Positions 45,636 to 55,350 of a stretch of 64,000 nucleotides of DNA are shown here, one piece after another. How positions within the stretch are numbered: the stretch's first letter is position 1; each line of letters opens with the position of its first letter. The notes under the pieces were generated by a model. That model ran no database searches. It was not told the origin of the DNA and saw nothing but the letters and a program-made list of their open reading frames with translations. A program made the position numbers and the translations under genes. The stretch spans positions 1-64,000 of the forward strand of contig CALUWJ010000003.1 of NCBI GenBank assembly GCA_944324455.1, written 5' to 3'. The DNA comes from Candidatus Gastranaerophilales bacterium. Lineage in GTDB: Bacteria; Cyanobacteriota; Vampirovibrionia; Gastranaerophilales; Gastranaerophilaceae.

Positions 45636-47945
45636 ATGATTGTAAATTTTAATGATTTAGAAAAAATAAAAAATTCTAATAATCCTTTTAGTGAATATAT
45701 TAAATTTAAAGAACAAAATCCCGATTGCATAATATTATTTCAAATTGGAGATTTTTTTGAGACAATATGCGAGGATGCTGTGCTTTTTTCTGAAATTACG
45801 GGTGTTAATATCGGAAAAAGAAATATTAAAGATATCGGTGAAGTAATTCAAGCAGGAATTCCAAAATCAAGTGTTGATAATTATATTAAAAAAATATTAT
45901 CAAACAATATAAAAGTTTGTTTATGTATTCAATTAAAAGATGAAAATGGAAATATTTATCGAAAAATAATCAGAAAATATACCCAAGGTACCATTATAGA
46001 AAATGAATTTTTAGATAGTTATGAAAACAATTTTATTCTTGCATTTAATAAAATTGATAATTTGTTTGATGTTTCTTATGCAGATGTTTCAACAGGACAG
46101 TTTTATAAAACCATATTATCCGAAAATGATTTAGTTTTAGAAATTGAAAAAATTGAGCCAAGCGAAATTTTAATATTTGAAGAAAATAAAAGTTATATTA
46201 AAGATATTTTAGCTAAATATAATATTACATATTTAAATGATGATTATAAAAATTTATCGTCTGAAAAAATGGTTTTAGAGTATTGTAAAAACACTCAAAA
46301 AGATTTTTTGGTTGAACTTGATGATGTAATTGAATATAAGATTAATAAATATCTTATGTTAGATGAAATTACCAGAAGAAATCTTGAACTTAAAAGAACC
46401 AAATATAATTTTAAGAAAAAAGGAAGCTTGTTTTCTTTTTTGAATTATACCAAAACTCCGATGGGAACAAGACTTTTAAAAAAATATTTAGATGAACCTT
46501 TATTAGATGTTGATTTAATTTTAAAAAGACAAAATGCGATAGAAGAACTATTGATTAATGAAAATAAATTTTTAAAATTAGAAGAACTTTTAGAAAATTT
46601 TTCTGATTTATCAAGGTTTAGTGCAAAAATTTCAAATTCTACAATAAACCCTAGGGAGTTATTTCAAATTGCCGATAGTATTTATTTTCTTAATGAAATA
46701 AATAGAATATGCGAAACATTTAAATCTGAATTATTAAAGATTGATAAGAAATATTTATCTGATGTTTTAAAATTAATTAACAAAATCAAAGCAGGATTAA
46801 ATGAAAATTCATCTATTGAATTAAAACAAGGTAATATTATTAATCCTAATTATAATTCGCAGCTCGATTATTTAAGAAATAAATTAGATGAAATAAATAA
46901 TGAGATTGAAAAATATGAAATAAATGAAAAAAATAAATTAAAAATTGATAAATTAAAAATATCTAATTCTAAAATCTTAGGTTATTATATTGAAATTCCA
47001 AATAGTGCTCAAAAATTTTTAGATGAAAAATATTTTAAAAAACAAACATTATCAAATTGCACAAGATATTCAACAGATGAGTTGACAAAGTTTGAACAAG
47101 AAAAAAATAATCTTTTATATAAAATAAACGAACTAGAATACGAATTATTTATTGAAATCAGAAAACTTGCGGCTTCATTTGTTGAAATAATAAGAAAACT
47201 TGCGCTTGAAATTTCTAATATTGATGTAATGTTTTCTTTAGCAAAATGCTCTAAAATAAATAATCTTATTAAGCCAAAATTTAATATAGATGGAATATAT
47301 GCAAAAGATGCACTTCATCCAAGCTTGATTAAACTAACACAAGAAATCACAAAAAATGATATTGAGTTGTTAAATGAAAAAATGATAATTTTAACAGGCG
47401 CAAATATGAGCGGTAAATCAACATATTTAAAATTAGTTGCTATTATTTGCTTGATGGCTCAAATTGGCTGTTTTGTACCTGCTTTTGAGGCTAATTTAAA
47501 AATAATTGATAAAATATTTTTTAGACAAAATGCTTCAGATGATTTAATAAATTCTAATTCAAGCTTTATGGTTGAAATGAATGATTTAAAATTTATTTTA
47601 AATAATGCTACAAAAAACTCTCTTGTATTATTGGATGAGCCCGCAAAAAGTACAAATGCTAAAGAAGGCGGGGCAATTGCAAGGGCATTTTGTGAATATG
47701 AAATTAAAAAACTTAAAGCTAAAACAATTATTGCAACACATAATTTAGAGCTAACAAAATTAGAACAAAATTTTTCTAATAATGTTGAAAATTATGTCAT
47801 AGGTAATCAAGATATTGAAAGCGGTTTTATAGATAGAAAAATTAAACGTGGAATTGTTAAATCAAGCATGGCAATCAACACCGCCATTTTAGCAAAATTG
47901 CCCGATGAAATAATAATAAGAGCCAAAGAAATAATTAATTCTTAG
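45636..47945 (+). CDS. mutS: MutS-family DNA mismatch-binding ATPase, divergent
   Basis: 769 residues with MutS1 domain order. The mismatch-recognition domain carries Phe-x-Glu (F40/E42 in GDFFE) and AGIPKSSVDNYIKKIL. The connector, lever/clamp (about 230-560) and ATPase domains follow, with Walker A GANMSGKST near 588-596 and SSFMVEMNDL. Walker B is unusual: LVLLDEPAKSTNAKEG replaces the family's DEIGRGTSTYDG. THNLEL provides the ABC His region. The C-terminal clamp-binding tail is absent or very short. A mismatch-repair role is likely but not certain, and no mutL is adjacent. It ends 11 bp inside the convergent manC gene. Confidence 0.85.
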   Translation: MIVNFNDLEKIKNSNNPFSEYIKFKEQNPDCIILFQIGDFFETICEDAVLFSEITGVNIGKRNIKDIGEVIQAGIPKSSVDNYIKKILSNNIKVCLCIQLKDENGNIYRKIIRKYTQGTIIENEFLDSYENNFILAFNKIDNLFDVSYADVSTGQFYKTILSENDLVLEIEKIEPSEILIFEENKSYIKDILAKYNITYLNDDYKNLSSEKMVLEYCKNTQKDFLVELDDVIEYKINKYLMLDEITRRNLELKRTKYNFKKKGSLFSFLNYTKTPMGTRLLKKYLDEPLLDVDLILKRQNAIEELLINENKFLKLEELLENFSDLSRFSAKISNSTINPRELFQIADSIYFLNEINRICETFKSELLKIDKKYLSDVLKLINKIKAGLNENSSIELKQGNIINPNYNSQLDYLRNKLDEINNEIEKYEINEKNKLKIDKLKISNSKILGYYIEIPNSAQKFLDEKYFKKQTLSNCTRYSTDELTKFEQEKNNLLYKINELEYELFIEIRKLAASFVEIIRKLALEISNIDVMFSLAKCSKINNLIKPKFNIDGIYAKDALHPSLIKLTQEITKNDIELLNEKMIILTGANMSGKSTYLKLVAIICLMAQIGCFVPAFEANLKIIDKIFFRQNASDDLINSNSSFMVEMNDLKFILNNATKNSLVLLDEPAKSTNAKEGGAIARAFCEYEIKKLKAKTIIATHNLELTKLEQNFSNNVENYVIGNQDIESGFIDRKIKRGIVKSSMAINTAILAKLPDEIIIRAKEIINS

Positions 47946-49332
47946 CTTTTACCCTGCCATAAATATCTTTATATCTTACAATATCATCTTCTGTTAATTT
48001 GTCGCCTTTTTGAACTTCAATTATTTTTAGTTCGGTATCGTAAGGGTTTGCAACAGAATGGACTGCTTTAGTTGGAATATCGATAGATGAGCCGGCTTTT
48101 AGCATAAATACTTTATTATCTAAGGTAACTCTTGCTGTGCCAGATAAAATCATCCAATGTTCGGAGCGATGATTGTGAGATTGCAAGCTAAGCTGTCCTT
48201 TTTTAGATACACAAATCATTTTTGTTAAATACCCTTCGCCTTGGTTTAATACTGTATAATAGCCCCAAGGTCGATATACTGTTGTATGAATTTTGTGTGC
48301 ATCGTTTTTTTCTTCTTTTAATTTGTCAAAGATTTGCTTAACATCTTGTGCGTTATTTTTATTGCATACTAAAATTGCATCAGACGTTTCAACAACAAAT
48401 AAATCTTTTAATCCAATTCCTGCAATTAATCTGTTTGATGAGAAAAATAGAGAGTCATTGCAATCTTTTTCAATAATATCTCCAATTTTAACATTTCCGT
48501 TTTCATCTTTTTTACTAAGATTATAAACGGCATTCCAAGAACCAAAATCATCCCAATGAGACAACATTTCAACCATTGCAAGATTGTCAGTTTTTTCTAA
48601 AATTGCATAATCAATAGATATTGATGGGAAGGTATCAAAAGTCATATATGGAATATCATCTTGTTTTTTAAAGTCAAATTTTTGAACTATTTCATATATT
48701 TCATTTGCATATTTTTTAAGAGTATCCATAAATACCTGAGCTCTAAAAACTAATATTCCTGAATTCCAGAAATAGTTTGGATTTTCAATAAATTCTTGGG
48801 CAGTTTTTAAATCAGGCTTTTCTTTAAATGATTCAACAATATAGCCTTCCTCTGTTTTTTCTTTGGTTTTTATGTAGCCAAAGCCTATTAAGGGTTTATT
48901 TGGTTTAACCCCTAAGGTTACAATATAATCTTTTTGTGCCAGTTTTTTGGCTTGTTCAATAGTTTGTCTAAATTCTTTATCATCTTTTATTAAATTATCT
49001 GAGGGTGAAACAACAATGATATCATCACCTTTGTAGTCAAGGATGTATTTAACTGCAATTGCAATAGCAGGAGCTGTATTTTTAAAAACAGGTTCGCCTA
49101 ATACTCTTATATCTTTATTGTATGCGCTTAGTTGCACTCTTACATCGTTAATATGTTTTGTGCTTGTTATGGCAAAAATATTGTTAATACCCATTATGCC
49201 CATTAAGCGCTCATAAGTTCTTTCAAGAAGGCTTTTAGAGGAAATTAATTTTAAAAGCTGTTTTGGGTAGAGTTCACGAGATAATGGCCAAAGTCTTGAA
49301 CCTGAACCGCCTGCTAATATAATTCCATACAT
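47935..49332 (-). CDS. manC: Mannose-1-phosphate guanylyltransferase / mannose-6-phosphate isomerase
   Basis: Makes GDP-mannose for surface glycans. 465 residues from the ATG at 49332, preceded by GAGGTG. An upstream in-frame GTG lies inside that Shine-Dalgarno. The N-terminal nucleotidyltransferase has ILAGGSGSRLWPLSRELYPKQ, VSPSDN, FKEKPD and WNSGI. The C-terminal cupin isomerase domain (about 350-460) has the segment PWGYYTVLNQGEGYLTKMI and the metal-binding QSHNHRSEHWMILSGTARV. It tails into the mutS gene by 11 bp and is preceded by rfbD on the same strand. Confidence 0.94.
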   Translation of the reverse strand: MYGIILAGGSGSRLWPLSRELYPKQLLKLISSKSLLERTYERLMGIMGINNIFAITSTKHINDVRVQLSAYNKDIRVLGEPVFKNTAPAIAIAVKYILDYKGDDIIVVSPSDNLIKDDKEFRQTIEQAKKLAQKDYIVTLGVKPNKPLIGFGYIKTKEKTEEGYIVESFKEKPDLKTAQEFIENPNYFWNSGILVFRAQVFMDTLKKYANEIYEIVQKFDFKKQDDIPYMTFDTFPSISIDYAILEKTDNLAMVEMLSHWDDFGSWNAVYNLSKKDENGNVKIGDIIEKDCNDSLFFSSNRLIAGIGLKDLFVVETSDAILVCNKNNAQDVKQIFDKLKEEKNDAHKIHTTVYRPWGYYTVLNQGEGYLTKMICVSKKGQLSLQSHNHRSEHWMILSGTARVTLDNKVFMLKAGSSIDIPTKAVHSVANPYDTELKIIEVQKGDKLTEDDIVRYKDIYGRVKAKN

Positions 49333-49395
49333 AAATAACACCTCTTATAAAATATTTATATATAATTATACAATATTTTTGAGCATGCGGGCAAA

Positions 49396-50214
49396 CTAGT
49401 TTTTAGCTGTTAAATATTCTTCAAGAGAATTTTTCCAATCGGGAAGTTTATATGTACTATCTAAAACACAATATTTGGGGCGTTTAGCAGGACGAGGAAA
49501 ATCGCTTTTATCTATAACATTTACTTCAACATTTCTTTTTTTAATTTCAAATATTTTTCTTGTAAAATCCGCCCAAGAAGCACTGCCTGATGAACTTATA
49601 TGATAAATTCCATAGGGTTTATTTTCTTTAATTATTTCAACAATTTTTTTGGATATTTCATCACAACTTGTGGGGCAACCAACTTGATCATCAACAACAG
49701 AGATTTCTTTTCTAAAATTAGAAAAAGTTAACATTGCATCAACATAACCGCCGACACCATAAAGCCAAGACGTTCTTAAAATGTAGAATTTTTTAGTGGC
49801 TTTCATTATTTCTCTTTCGCCCGCAAGTTTAGATTTCCCGTAAACATTAATCGGATTTGTAGCGTCTGTTGTTTTATATGGTGTAGTAGAAGTTCCATCA
49901 AAAACATTATCTGTGCTGACATATAAAATTGGAATATTGTGTTTCTTTGCAATATTTGCGATGTTTCTTGTGCCAAGCTGATTTACGTCATAAGCTAATT
50001 GCGGGTTATCTTCTGCTTGGTCAATATTTGTATAGCCTGCAAGATGAATAATAAAATCAAGAGAAATTTTATTCATGATTTCATTAACCATTTTTGTATT
50101 TGTAACATCAAAAATTTTAGAATTACAAGCCCAATATTGCCAGCCTTCTTTATCCAGCATAGGACATAATGATTTACCTAATAAGCCTGTTGAACCTGTA
50201 ACCAATAATCTCAT
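49396..50214 (-). CDS. rfbD: dTDP-4-dehydrorhamnose reductase-like enzyme
   Basis: NADPH-dependent SDR of the extended type, last step of dTDP-L-rhamnose synthesis. 272 residues. The cofactor motif is VTGSTGLLGKSL, then HLAGYTNIDQAEDNP, YVSTDNVFDG, the catalytic Tyr-x3-Lys in NVYGKSKLAGE, RTSWLYG and DQVGCPT. No rfbA, rfbB or rfbC lies beside it. An AAGGA Shine-Dalgarno is present. Paired with manC for nucleotide-sugar supply. A methionine adenosyltransferase beta-like relative is less likely. Confidence 0.88.
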   Translation of the reverse strand: MRLLVTGSTGLLGKSLCPMLDKEGWQYWACNSKIFDVTNTKMVNEIMNKISLDFIIHLAGYTNIDQAEDNPQLAYDVNQLGTRNIANIAKKHNIPILYVSTDNVFDGTSTTPYKTTDATNPINVYGKSKLAGEREIMKATKKFYILRTSWLYGVGGYVDAMLTFSNFRKEISVVDDQVGCPTSCDEISKKIVEIIKENKPYGIYHISSSGSASWADFTRKIFEIKKRNVEVNVIDKSDFPRPAKRPKYCVLDSTYKLPDWKNSLEEYLTAKN

Positions 50215-50276
50215 ATCGTATCCTTTATAAATGAGAAAATAATACTACTTAGGCTTTTTATATCATTTAGTTATGA

Positions 50277-50289
50277 TAAAATCAATATT
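50277..50289 (+). promoter_or_regulatory. -10 box for a leaderless mRNA (substrate-binding protein)
   Basis: TAAAAT (50277-50282), 7 nt, ATG. No Shine-Dalgarno is present. Confidence 0.4.
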
Positions 50290-52134
50290 ATGAAGAAATT
50301 TGCTTATTTAATCTTAATATTTATTGTAATTTTTACATTTATTATTTTGGTCTTTAAAAAAGACTATGGTTATGATAAAGCTCCAATTTTAAATGATGAA
50401 CCTCTAAAAACTCCTGTTAGAAATGTAATGGGATATAAAAATATTACTATTAATAATATTGATTATCTTCAAACACTTTTACCTGTTGGGAAATTTGGCG
50501 GCTCTTTTACAACAAGCATTCTGGGTGAACCAAAAACCTTTAATCCATATAATGCAAATGATGCAACAAGTGCTGAATTATCAGAGATTATGTATGATGG
50601 TTTAGTTCAAACAAACCCGACTGATGGCAGCGTTATTCCAAAATTAGCTAAAAGTTTTGAAGTTTTACCCGATAAGAAAACATATATCATTCATTTAAGA
50701 AAAGGTGTTAAATGGTCTGATGGTGTTGAAATAACTTCTGATGATGTTTATTTTACATATAATACGATAATTTTTGGCGGTTATGGTGATGGTTCAGCTA
50801 AAGATGTTATGACAATTGATGGATTAATGCCAAAAGTTGAAAAAATTGACAAATATACGGTTAAATTTATTACACCTAAACCATTTGCTCCATTTTTAAG
50901 AAATTTATCAGCTTCAATTGTACCTAAACATATCTTTGAAAAAGCAACAAATAAAGGCAAGGAATATTTCTTAACATATCAAAGTATAGATATTAAACCT
51001 AAAAATCTTGTTGTATCCGGTCCTTTTAAACTTAGTGAATATTTGCCATCCCAAAGAGTGGTTTTTGAAAAAAATCCAAATTATTATTTGATAAATAAAA
51101 AAAATCAAAAATTGCCATATATTGATAAATTAGTTATGTTGATTGTTGGTGATATGAATAACCAGACTTTGAAATTTGAGTCAGGTGCGATTGATATGCT
51201 TGCAATCAATGCATCTTTATTGGATAGATATAGAGAATTAAAAAAACACGGAGATTTTGAACTTTATAATTTAGGTTCAAGTACAAATACAACTTTTATT
51301 GTGTTTAATTTGAACAACAGAAAAGACAAAACAGGTAAATATTATGTAAACCCAATTAAACAAAAATGGTTTCAAGATAGAAATTTTAGAACTGCAATAG
51401 ATTGGGCAATAGATAGAGAAGATTTGATTTTGAATATATTTTCAGGTCTTGCAAGCCCCCTATATACGGCAGAACCTGTAAATAGCTTATTTTTAAATGA
51501 AAAAGTTGCAAAAGGTCACGAAAAAAATCTTGATTTTGCAAAACAGCTTTTATTAAAAAGCGGATTTTATTATAAAAATAATGAATTGTATGATAAAGAT
51601 AATAATAGGGTCGAATTTGAACTATTAACAAATGCGGGAAATACTCAAAGAGAGGCTACGGGCGTTTCAATTAAACAAGACCTTGAAAAATTGGGAATGA
51701 AAGTTAATTTTAAAGCTATTGAATTTAATAGTCTGATTAATAAAACTCTAAATTCTCTTGATTACGATTGTGTCATTATTGCCCTAACATCAAATGTATT
51801 AGAGCCTAATGCCGGTTATAATGTTTGGACAAGTAAAGGCGCATTGCATTTATTTAACAAAAGAACGCAAAATGATTTAAAAAATAGCGATAAGCCTTAT
51901 CAATTTGAATTAGAATTAGATAAAATATTCAATAATGGCGCGCTAGAGTTAGACTTTGAAAAAAGAAAAGTGATATATGATAAATATCAAGAAATTATTG
52001 CTTATGAAAATCCGTTGGTATATTTATATGCACCATTAAATATTAACGCTATAAGAAATAAGGTTAAAAACATATATCCAACTGAATTTGGCGGTTTGAT
52101 ATACAACATCGCTTCGATTTACATTGATGATTAA
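50290..52134 (+). CDS. Peptide/nickel-type ABC transporter substrate-binding protein
   Basis: 614 residues, SBP_bac_5 family. The N-terminal hydrophobic helix (about 5-24) lacks a lipobox cysteine, so it is either a signal peptide or an uncleaved anchor. Characteristic segments are GGSFTTSILGEPKTFNPYNANDATSAEL, LAKSFEVLPDKKTYIIHLRKGVKWSDG, ITSDDVYFTYN, VVSGPFKLSEY and RNFRTAIDWAIDRE. It binds oligopeptides or another small ligand in the periplasm for an ABC importer whose permease genes are not here. The secreted amylase-family gene follows after 51 bp. Confidence 0.9.
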   Translation: MKKFAYLILIFIVIFTFIILVFKKDYGYDKAPILNDEPLKTPVRNVMGYKNITINNIDYLQTLLPVGKFGGSFTTSILGEPKTFNPYNANDATSAELSEIMYDGLVQTNPTDGSVIPKLAKSFEVLPDKKTYIIHLRKGVKWSDGVEITSDDVYFTYNTIIFGGYGDGSAKDVMTIDGLMPKVEKIDKYTVKFITPKPFAPFLRNLSASIVPKHIFEKATNKGKEYFLTYQSIDIKPKNLVVSGPFKLSEYLPSQRVVFEKNPNYYLINKKNQKLPYIDKLVMLIVGDMNNQTLKFESGAIDMLAINASLLDRYRELKKHGDFELYNLGSSTNTTFIVFNLNNRKDKTGKYYVNPIKQKWFQDRNFRTAIDWAIDREDLILNIFSGLASPLYTAEPVNSLFLNEKVAKGHEKNLDFAKQLLLKSGFYYKNNELYDKDNNRVEFELLTNAGNTQREATGVSIKQDLEKLGMKVNFKAIEFNSLINKTLNSLDYDCVIIALTSNVLEPNAGYNVWTSKGALHLFNKRTQNDLKNSDKPYQFELELDKIFNNGALELDFEKRKVIYDKYQEIIAYENPLVYLYAPLNINAIRNKVKNIYPTEFGGLIYNIASIYIDD

Positions 52135-52173
52135 GAATTGTTAAGGGCTAATTTTCAAATAACATATTTTATG

Positions 52174-52185
52174 TATAATCATTGT
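52174..52185 (+). promoter_or_regulatory. -10 box for a leaderless amylase-family mRNA
   Basis: TATAAT (52174-52179), 6 nt, ATG at 52186. No Shine-Dalgarno is present. Confidence 0.55.
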
Positions 52186-54213
52186 ATGAAAAAATTAGCT
52201 TCGATATTATTAATATTTTCTTTTTTATTATCATATTCACTCCCTGTGTATGCTCTTGAAAATAATGAGCAAGCCAAAATATCACAAGAAGTTCAAAATG
52301 AAATAAGCTCAAAAATAAAAAAAGAAATTAAAGAATCAATTATTGAAATTTATGGTAAAGACAATTCAGAAACGATATTTAATAATGTTATTAATTTAGC
52401 GGAAAAAGCAATAAAATCTCGTTCGGATGAATTGTTAAACCAAGATTTAAAAAGAGACTCTGATTGGTATAAAAACGAAATTATATACATGTTTTATGTT
52501 GATCAGTTTGGTGTAGTTCAAGATGATAAGAAAAACACTTTTAAAGATACAAGTAAAATGTTTGATTATCTTGAAGATTTAGGTGTTACAACTCTATATA
52601 TGCTTCCATTTGCAGATAGCCCAATGAAGGATATGGGTTTTGATGTTAAAAATCCTAAAACGGTAAGACGTGATTTGGGCGGAATGGTTGAATTTAAAGA
52701 ATTTGTAAAGGAAGCAAAAAAACGAGGATTTAAAATAAAAGCAGATTTGGTATTAAATCATTTTTCTGATACCCATGAATGGTTCAAAAAGCTTGAAGCA
52801 GGGGATGAAAGTTATCTTGATTATTTTGTTTGGCGTGATTCTATGCCCGAATATAAAAAATATCAAGATGAAAAACTTGGAACTGTTATAGAATATAAAG
52901 AAGATAACGGCCAAATTTCAAAAAGAAGATTGATTTTTCCTGAAAATACGGAAAACAATTGGAGAAAAGTAACGGTTAATAATAAAGACTATTATTTATA
53001 TCACACTTTTTATCCTTTTCAATTGGACATAAATTGGCAAAATCCTGAAGTTTTATATTACGTTTTAGATATAATTTCAAATTGGGCTAATTTAGGAATA
53101 GATATATTTAGAATGGATGCTATTCCTTATTTATCAAAGGAAATAGGTACAAATGCGGAAAATTTACCTAAAACCCATGCTATAATAAGACTTTTAAGTA
53201 ATTATATTCAATTGAGCGCCCCATCAAGTGTAATTCAAGTTGAAGCGTGTCAGCTTCCAAAAGAAATATTACCGTATTTTGGAAAAGAAAGAACGGTTGA
53301 ATTAAATATTAAAAATGAAAAGAAGGAATTAAAAAGAACGTCAGAAGCACAAATTGCTTATCATTTTCCATACATGCCTGCTATATGGGCAAGTTTAATT
53401 ACGGAAGATAAAAAATATTTTGTTGACGCATATAAAAATACTCCATCAATTCCTCAAAGTGCAACTTGGGGTGTGTTCTTAAGGGTGCATGATGAATTAA
53501 CTCTTGAAATGGTTAGCCCTGAAGTTAGAGAAATTGTGTTTGATGATTTGGTTTCTAAAGGCGCAAGTTTCAGAAAGGGTTTTGGAGTATCAGGAAGACT
53601 TGCAAACTTTTTAGATAAAGACCCCGATAGAATTCAAGAAGCATTTTCAATTTTGCTTTCTTTGCCGGGAATTCCAATAATATATTATGGTGATGAAGTT
53701 GGTGTTGCAAATAATTTTGAAAATGCTAAAAAAATAGCTCAAAAAAGAGCACAAGGAGAAAAGGCGAATAAAAAATCTTTGTTATCTGCTTTTGATTCAA
53801 GAGATATTCACAGAGGAAATGTTCCTCAAAAGTTGTTCTATGGTTCAACAAAAGGATATTATGAATTTAATTCAAGGGTTTATAAAAAAGTTAAAAACCT
53901 GATTGCATTGAGAAAAAGTTTACCTGTAATGGTAAATGGCGATTTTGATATTTTAAAGACAAAATTAAAAAACAACTTTGCTTATATTAGAAAAAATAAA
54001 GATAAACAGATCCTTGTGATACATAATTTATCAAAAGATAGAACGGTGGCACAAATTAGTTTGCCTACAGATATTATACTGAAAAATGGCGGTAGCATTA
54101 AATCACTTAAAAATTTAATCAATGACGATAATATAAAAGTAAATATTTCATTGCAAAATAAAACAATGCACCTTAGAATGGCGCCATATCAAACATTGTG
54201 GCTTGAATTATAA
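52186..54213 (+). CDS. Secreted alpha-amylase-family glycoside hydrolase (GH13)
   Basis: 675 residues from the ATG at 52186, where a clean signal peptide begins (MKKLASILLIFSFLLSYSLPVYA). The frame could extend to 52138 but that start leaves a non-signal N-terminus. After a helical spacer of about 80 residues the GH13 barrel shows DLVLNHFSDTHEWF, the nucleophile Asp in DIFRMDAIPY, the acid Glu in IQVEACQLP, RVHDELT and YYGDEVGV. The insert pattern is closest to trehalose synthase/sucrose phosphorylase-like branches rather than endo-amylases. It acts in the periplasm or outside the cell on alpha-glucans or disaccharides. The start has a leaderless arrangement. Confidence 0.88.
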   Translation: MKKLASILLIFSFLLSYSLPVYALENNEQAKISQEVQNEISSKIKKEIKESIIEIYGKDNSETIFNNVINLAEKAIKSRSDELLNQDLKRDSDWYKNEIIYMFYVDQFGVVQDDKKNTFKDTSKMFDYLEDLGVTTLYMLPFADSPMKDMGFDVKNPKTVRRDLGGMVEFKEFVKEAKKRGFKIKADLVLNHFSDTHEWFKKLEAGDESYLDYFVWRDSMPEYKKYQDEKLGTVIEYKEDNGQISKRRLIFPENTENNWRKVTVNNKDYYLYHTFYPFQLDINWQNPEVLYYVLDIISNWANLGIDIFRMDAIPYLSKEIGTNAENLPKTHAIIRLLSNYIQLSAPSSVIQVEACQLPKEILPYFGKERTVELNIKNEKKELKRTSEAQIAYHFPYMPAIWASLITEDKKYFVDAYKNTPSIPQSATWGVFLRVHDELTLEMVSPEVREIVFDDLVSKGASFRKGFGVSGRLANFLDKDPDRIQEAFSILLSLPGIPIIYYGDEVGVANNFENAKKIAQKRAQGEKANKKSLLSAFDSRDIHRGNVPQKLFYGSTKGYYEFNSRVYKKVKNLIALRKSLPVMVNGDFDILKTKLKNNFAYIRKNKDKQILVIHNLSKDRTVAQISLPTDIILKNGGSIKSLKNLINDDNIKVNISLQNKTMHLRMAPYQTLWLEL

Positions 54214-54227
54214 TAATGAGGGACTAT

Positions 54228-55349
54228 ATGTCTTTTGAAAATAGTATAATAAAGCCCCAAAAAACTAAAATATTAAATTATATCAATGTATTTAGAGGGC
54301 TTGCAATTCTTTTGATTATCATGGGTCATACTATGCAGTTTGGAAAAAATGATAGTTTGGCTCACATTGTTAACTGTGAAATTATATGCGGCGGAACTGC
54401 TTTATTTATTTTTATTTCAGGGTTTTTATTTCAGCATTTATCTTATAAATATGAATTTAAAAATTATATGAAAAAAAAGTGGACAAATGTTGTGATGCCA
54501 TATTTGATAACATCAATTCCTGGGTTGGTTTTTTGTCTATATTGTCCTGCGGCATATAAAAATGCGTTTATGGGGTTAAATCCTTTTATTCAAGTGCTTG
54601 CACTTTTAACAATAGGTAGAGTGCACAATATTCCAACTTGGTTTATACCAATGATTGTTATATTTTTTATTTTTTCTTGGGTATTTATTAAGCTTGAAAA
54701 AAAAGGAGTTTTATATAAATTTTTACCTTTGTTGTTTTTAATTACTATTGTTGTACCCAGAGGGGTAGCTGAATATGAGTCAACCTTAGGGCTTAGTTAT
54801 ATAGCTAAATATTATATTTATGTAAAATATATTTTGTTGAACTTTGTGCATTTTTTATCTTTATATGTGTTTGGAATGTATTGTTCAGCTAATAAAAATA
54901 TAATTGATAAATTTTATGATAATCGTTTAGTTTTGTGGTTTTTGATGATTTTATGCAGTGGCATAGATATATTATTGCAATATAAATATAATTATTCTAA
55001 TTATACAATTTCAAAAATATTTTTAACTATGCTTACTGTCGCATATTTAAAACATTACGATGAATTTATTTTGTCTCATAAAAAAATAAACAAAACTTTG
55101 GATTTTATTGCAAAATATAGTTTTGGATTATTTTTTGTTCATTGGTATTGGTTTTTTATTTATAATCAAATTTTTCATTTGCCGACAGTTGCCCCCTTGG
55201 TGAATGGTGATTATATATTAACTTTTGGCGTAATTTCAATGAGATTTTTCTTTGTTGCACTAATTTCATTATTATCATTATTTATTACAAAAACAATTTT
55301 ATTAAAGATTAATAAAAATATAAACACAAGGGAGTTTTTAGGATTATAA
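54228..55349 (+). CDS. Acyltransferase-3 family membrane protein
   Basis: 373 residues from the ATG at 54228, which has GAGGGA just upstream. An alternative ATG at 54216 lacks a site. About ten transmembrane segments. The family signature is at the N-terminus: NYINVFRGLAILLIIMGHTMQF with the catalytic His. A later half is rich in aromatic helices (FIAKYSFGLFFVHWYWFF). Such proteins O-acetylate surface polysaccharides or lipids. The acceptor is unknown. Followed 1 bp later by tcdA. Confidence 0.88.
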   Translation: MSFENSIIKPQKTKILNYINVFRGLAILLIIMGHTMQFGKNDSLAHIVNCEIICGGTALFIFISGFLFQHLSYKYEFKNYMKKKWTNVVMPYLITSIPGLVFCLYCPAAYKNAFMGLNPFIQVLALLTIGRVHNIPTWFIPMIVIFFIFSWVFIKLEKKGVLYKFLPLLFLITIVVPRGVAEYESTLGLSYIAKYYIYVKYILLNFVHFLSLYVFGMYCSANKNIIDKFYDNRLVLWFLMILCSGIDILLQYKYNYSNYTISKIFLTMLTVAYLKHYDEFILSHKKINKTLDFIAKYSFGLFFVHWYWFFIYNQIFHLPTVAPLVNGDYILTFGVISMRFFFVALISLLSLFITKTILLKINKNINTREFLGL

Positions 55350-55350
55350 A

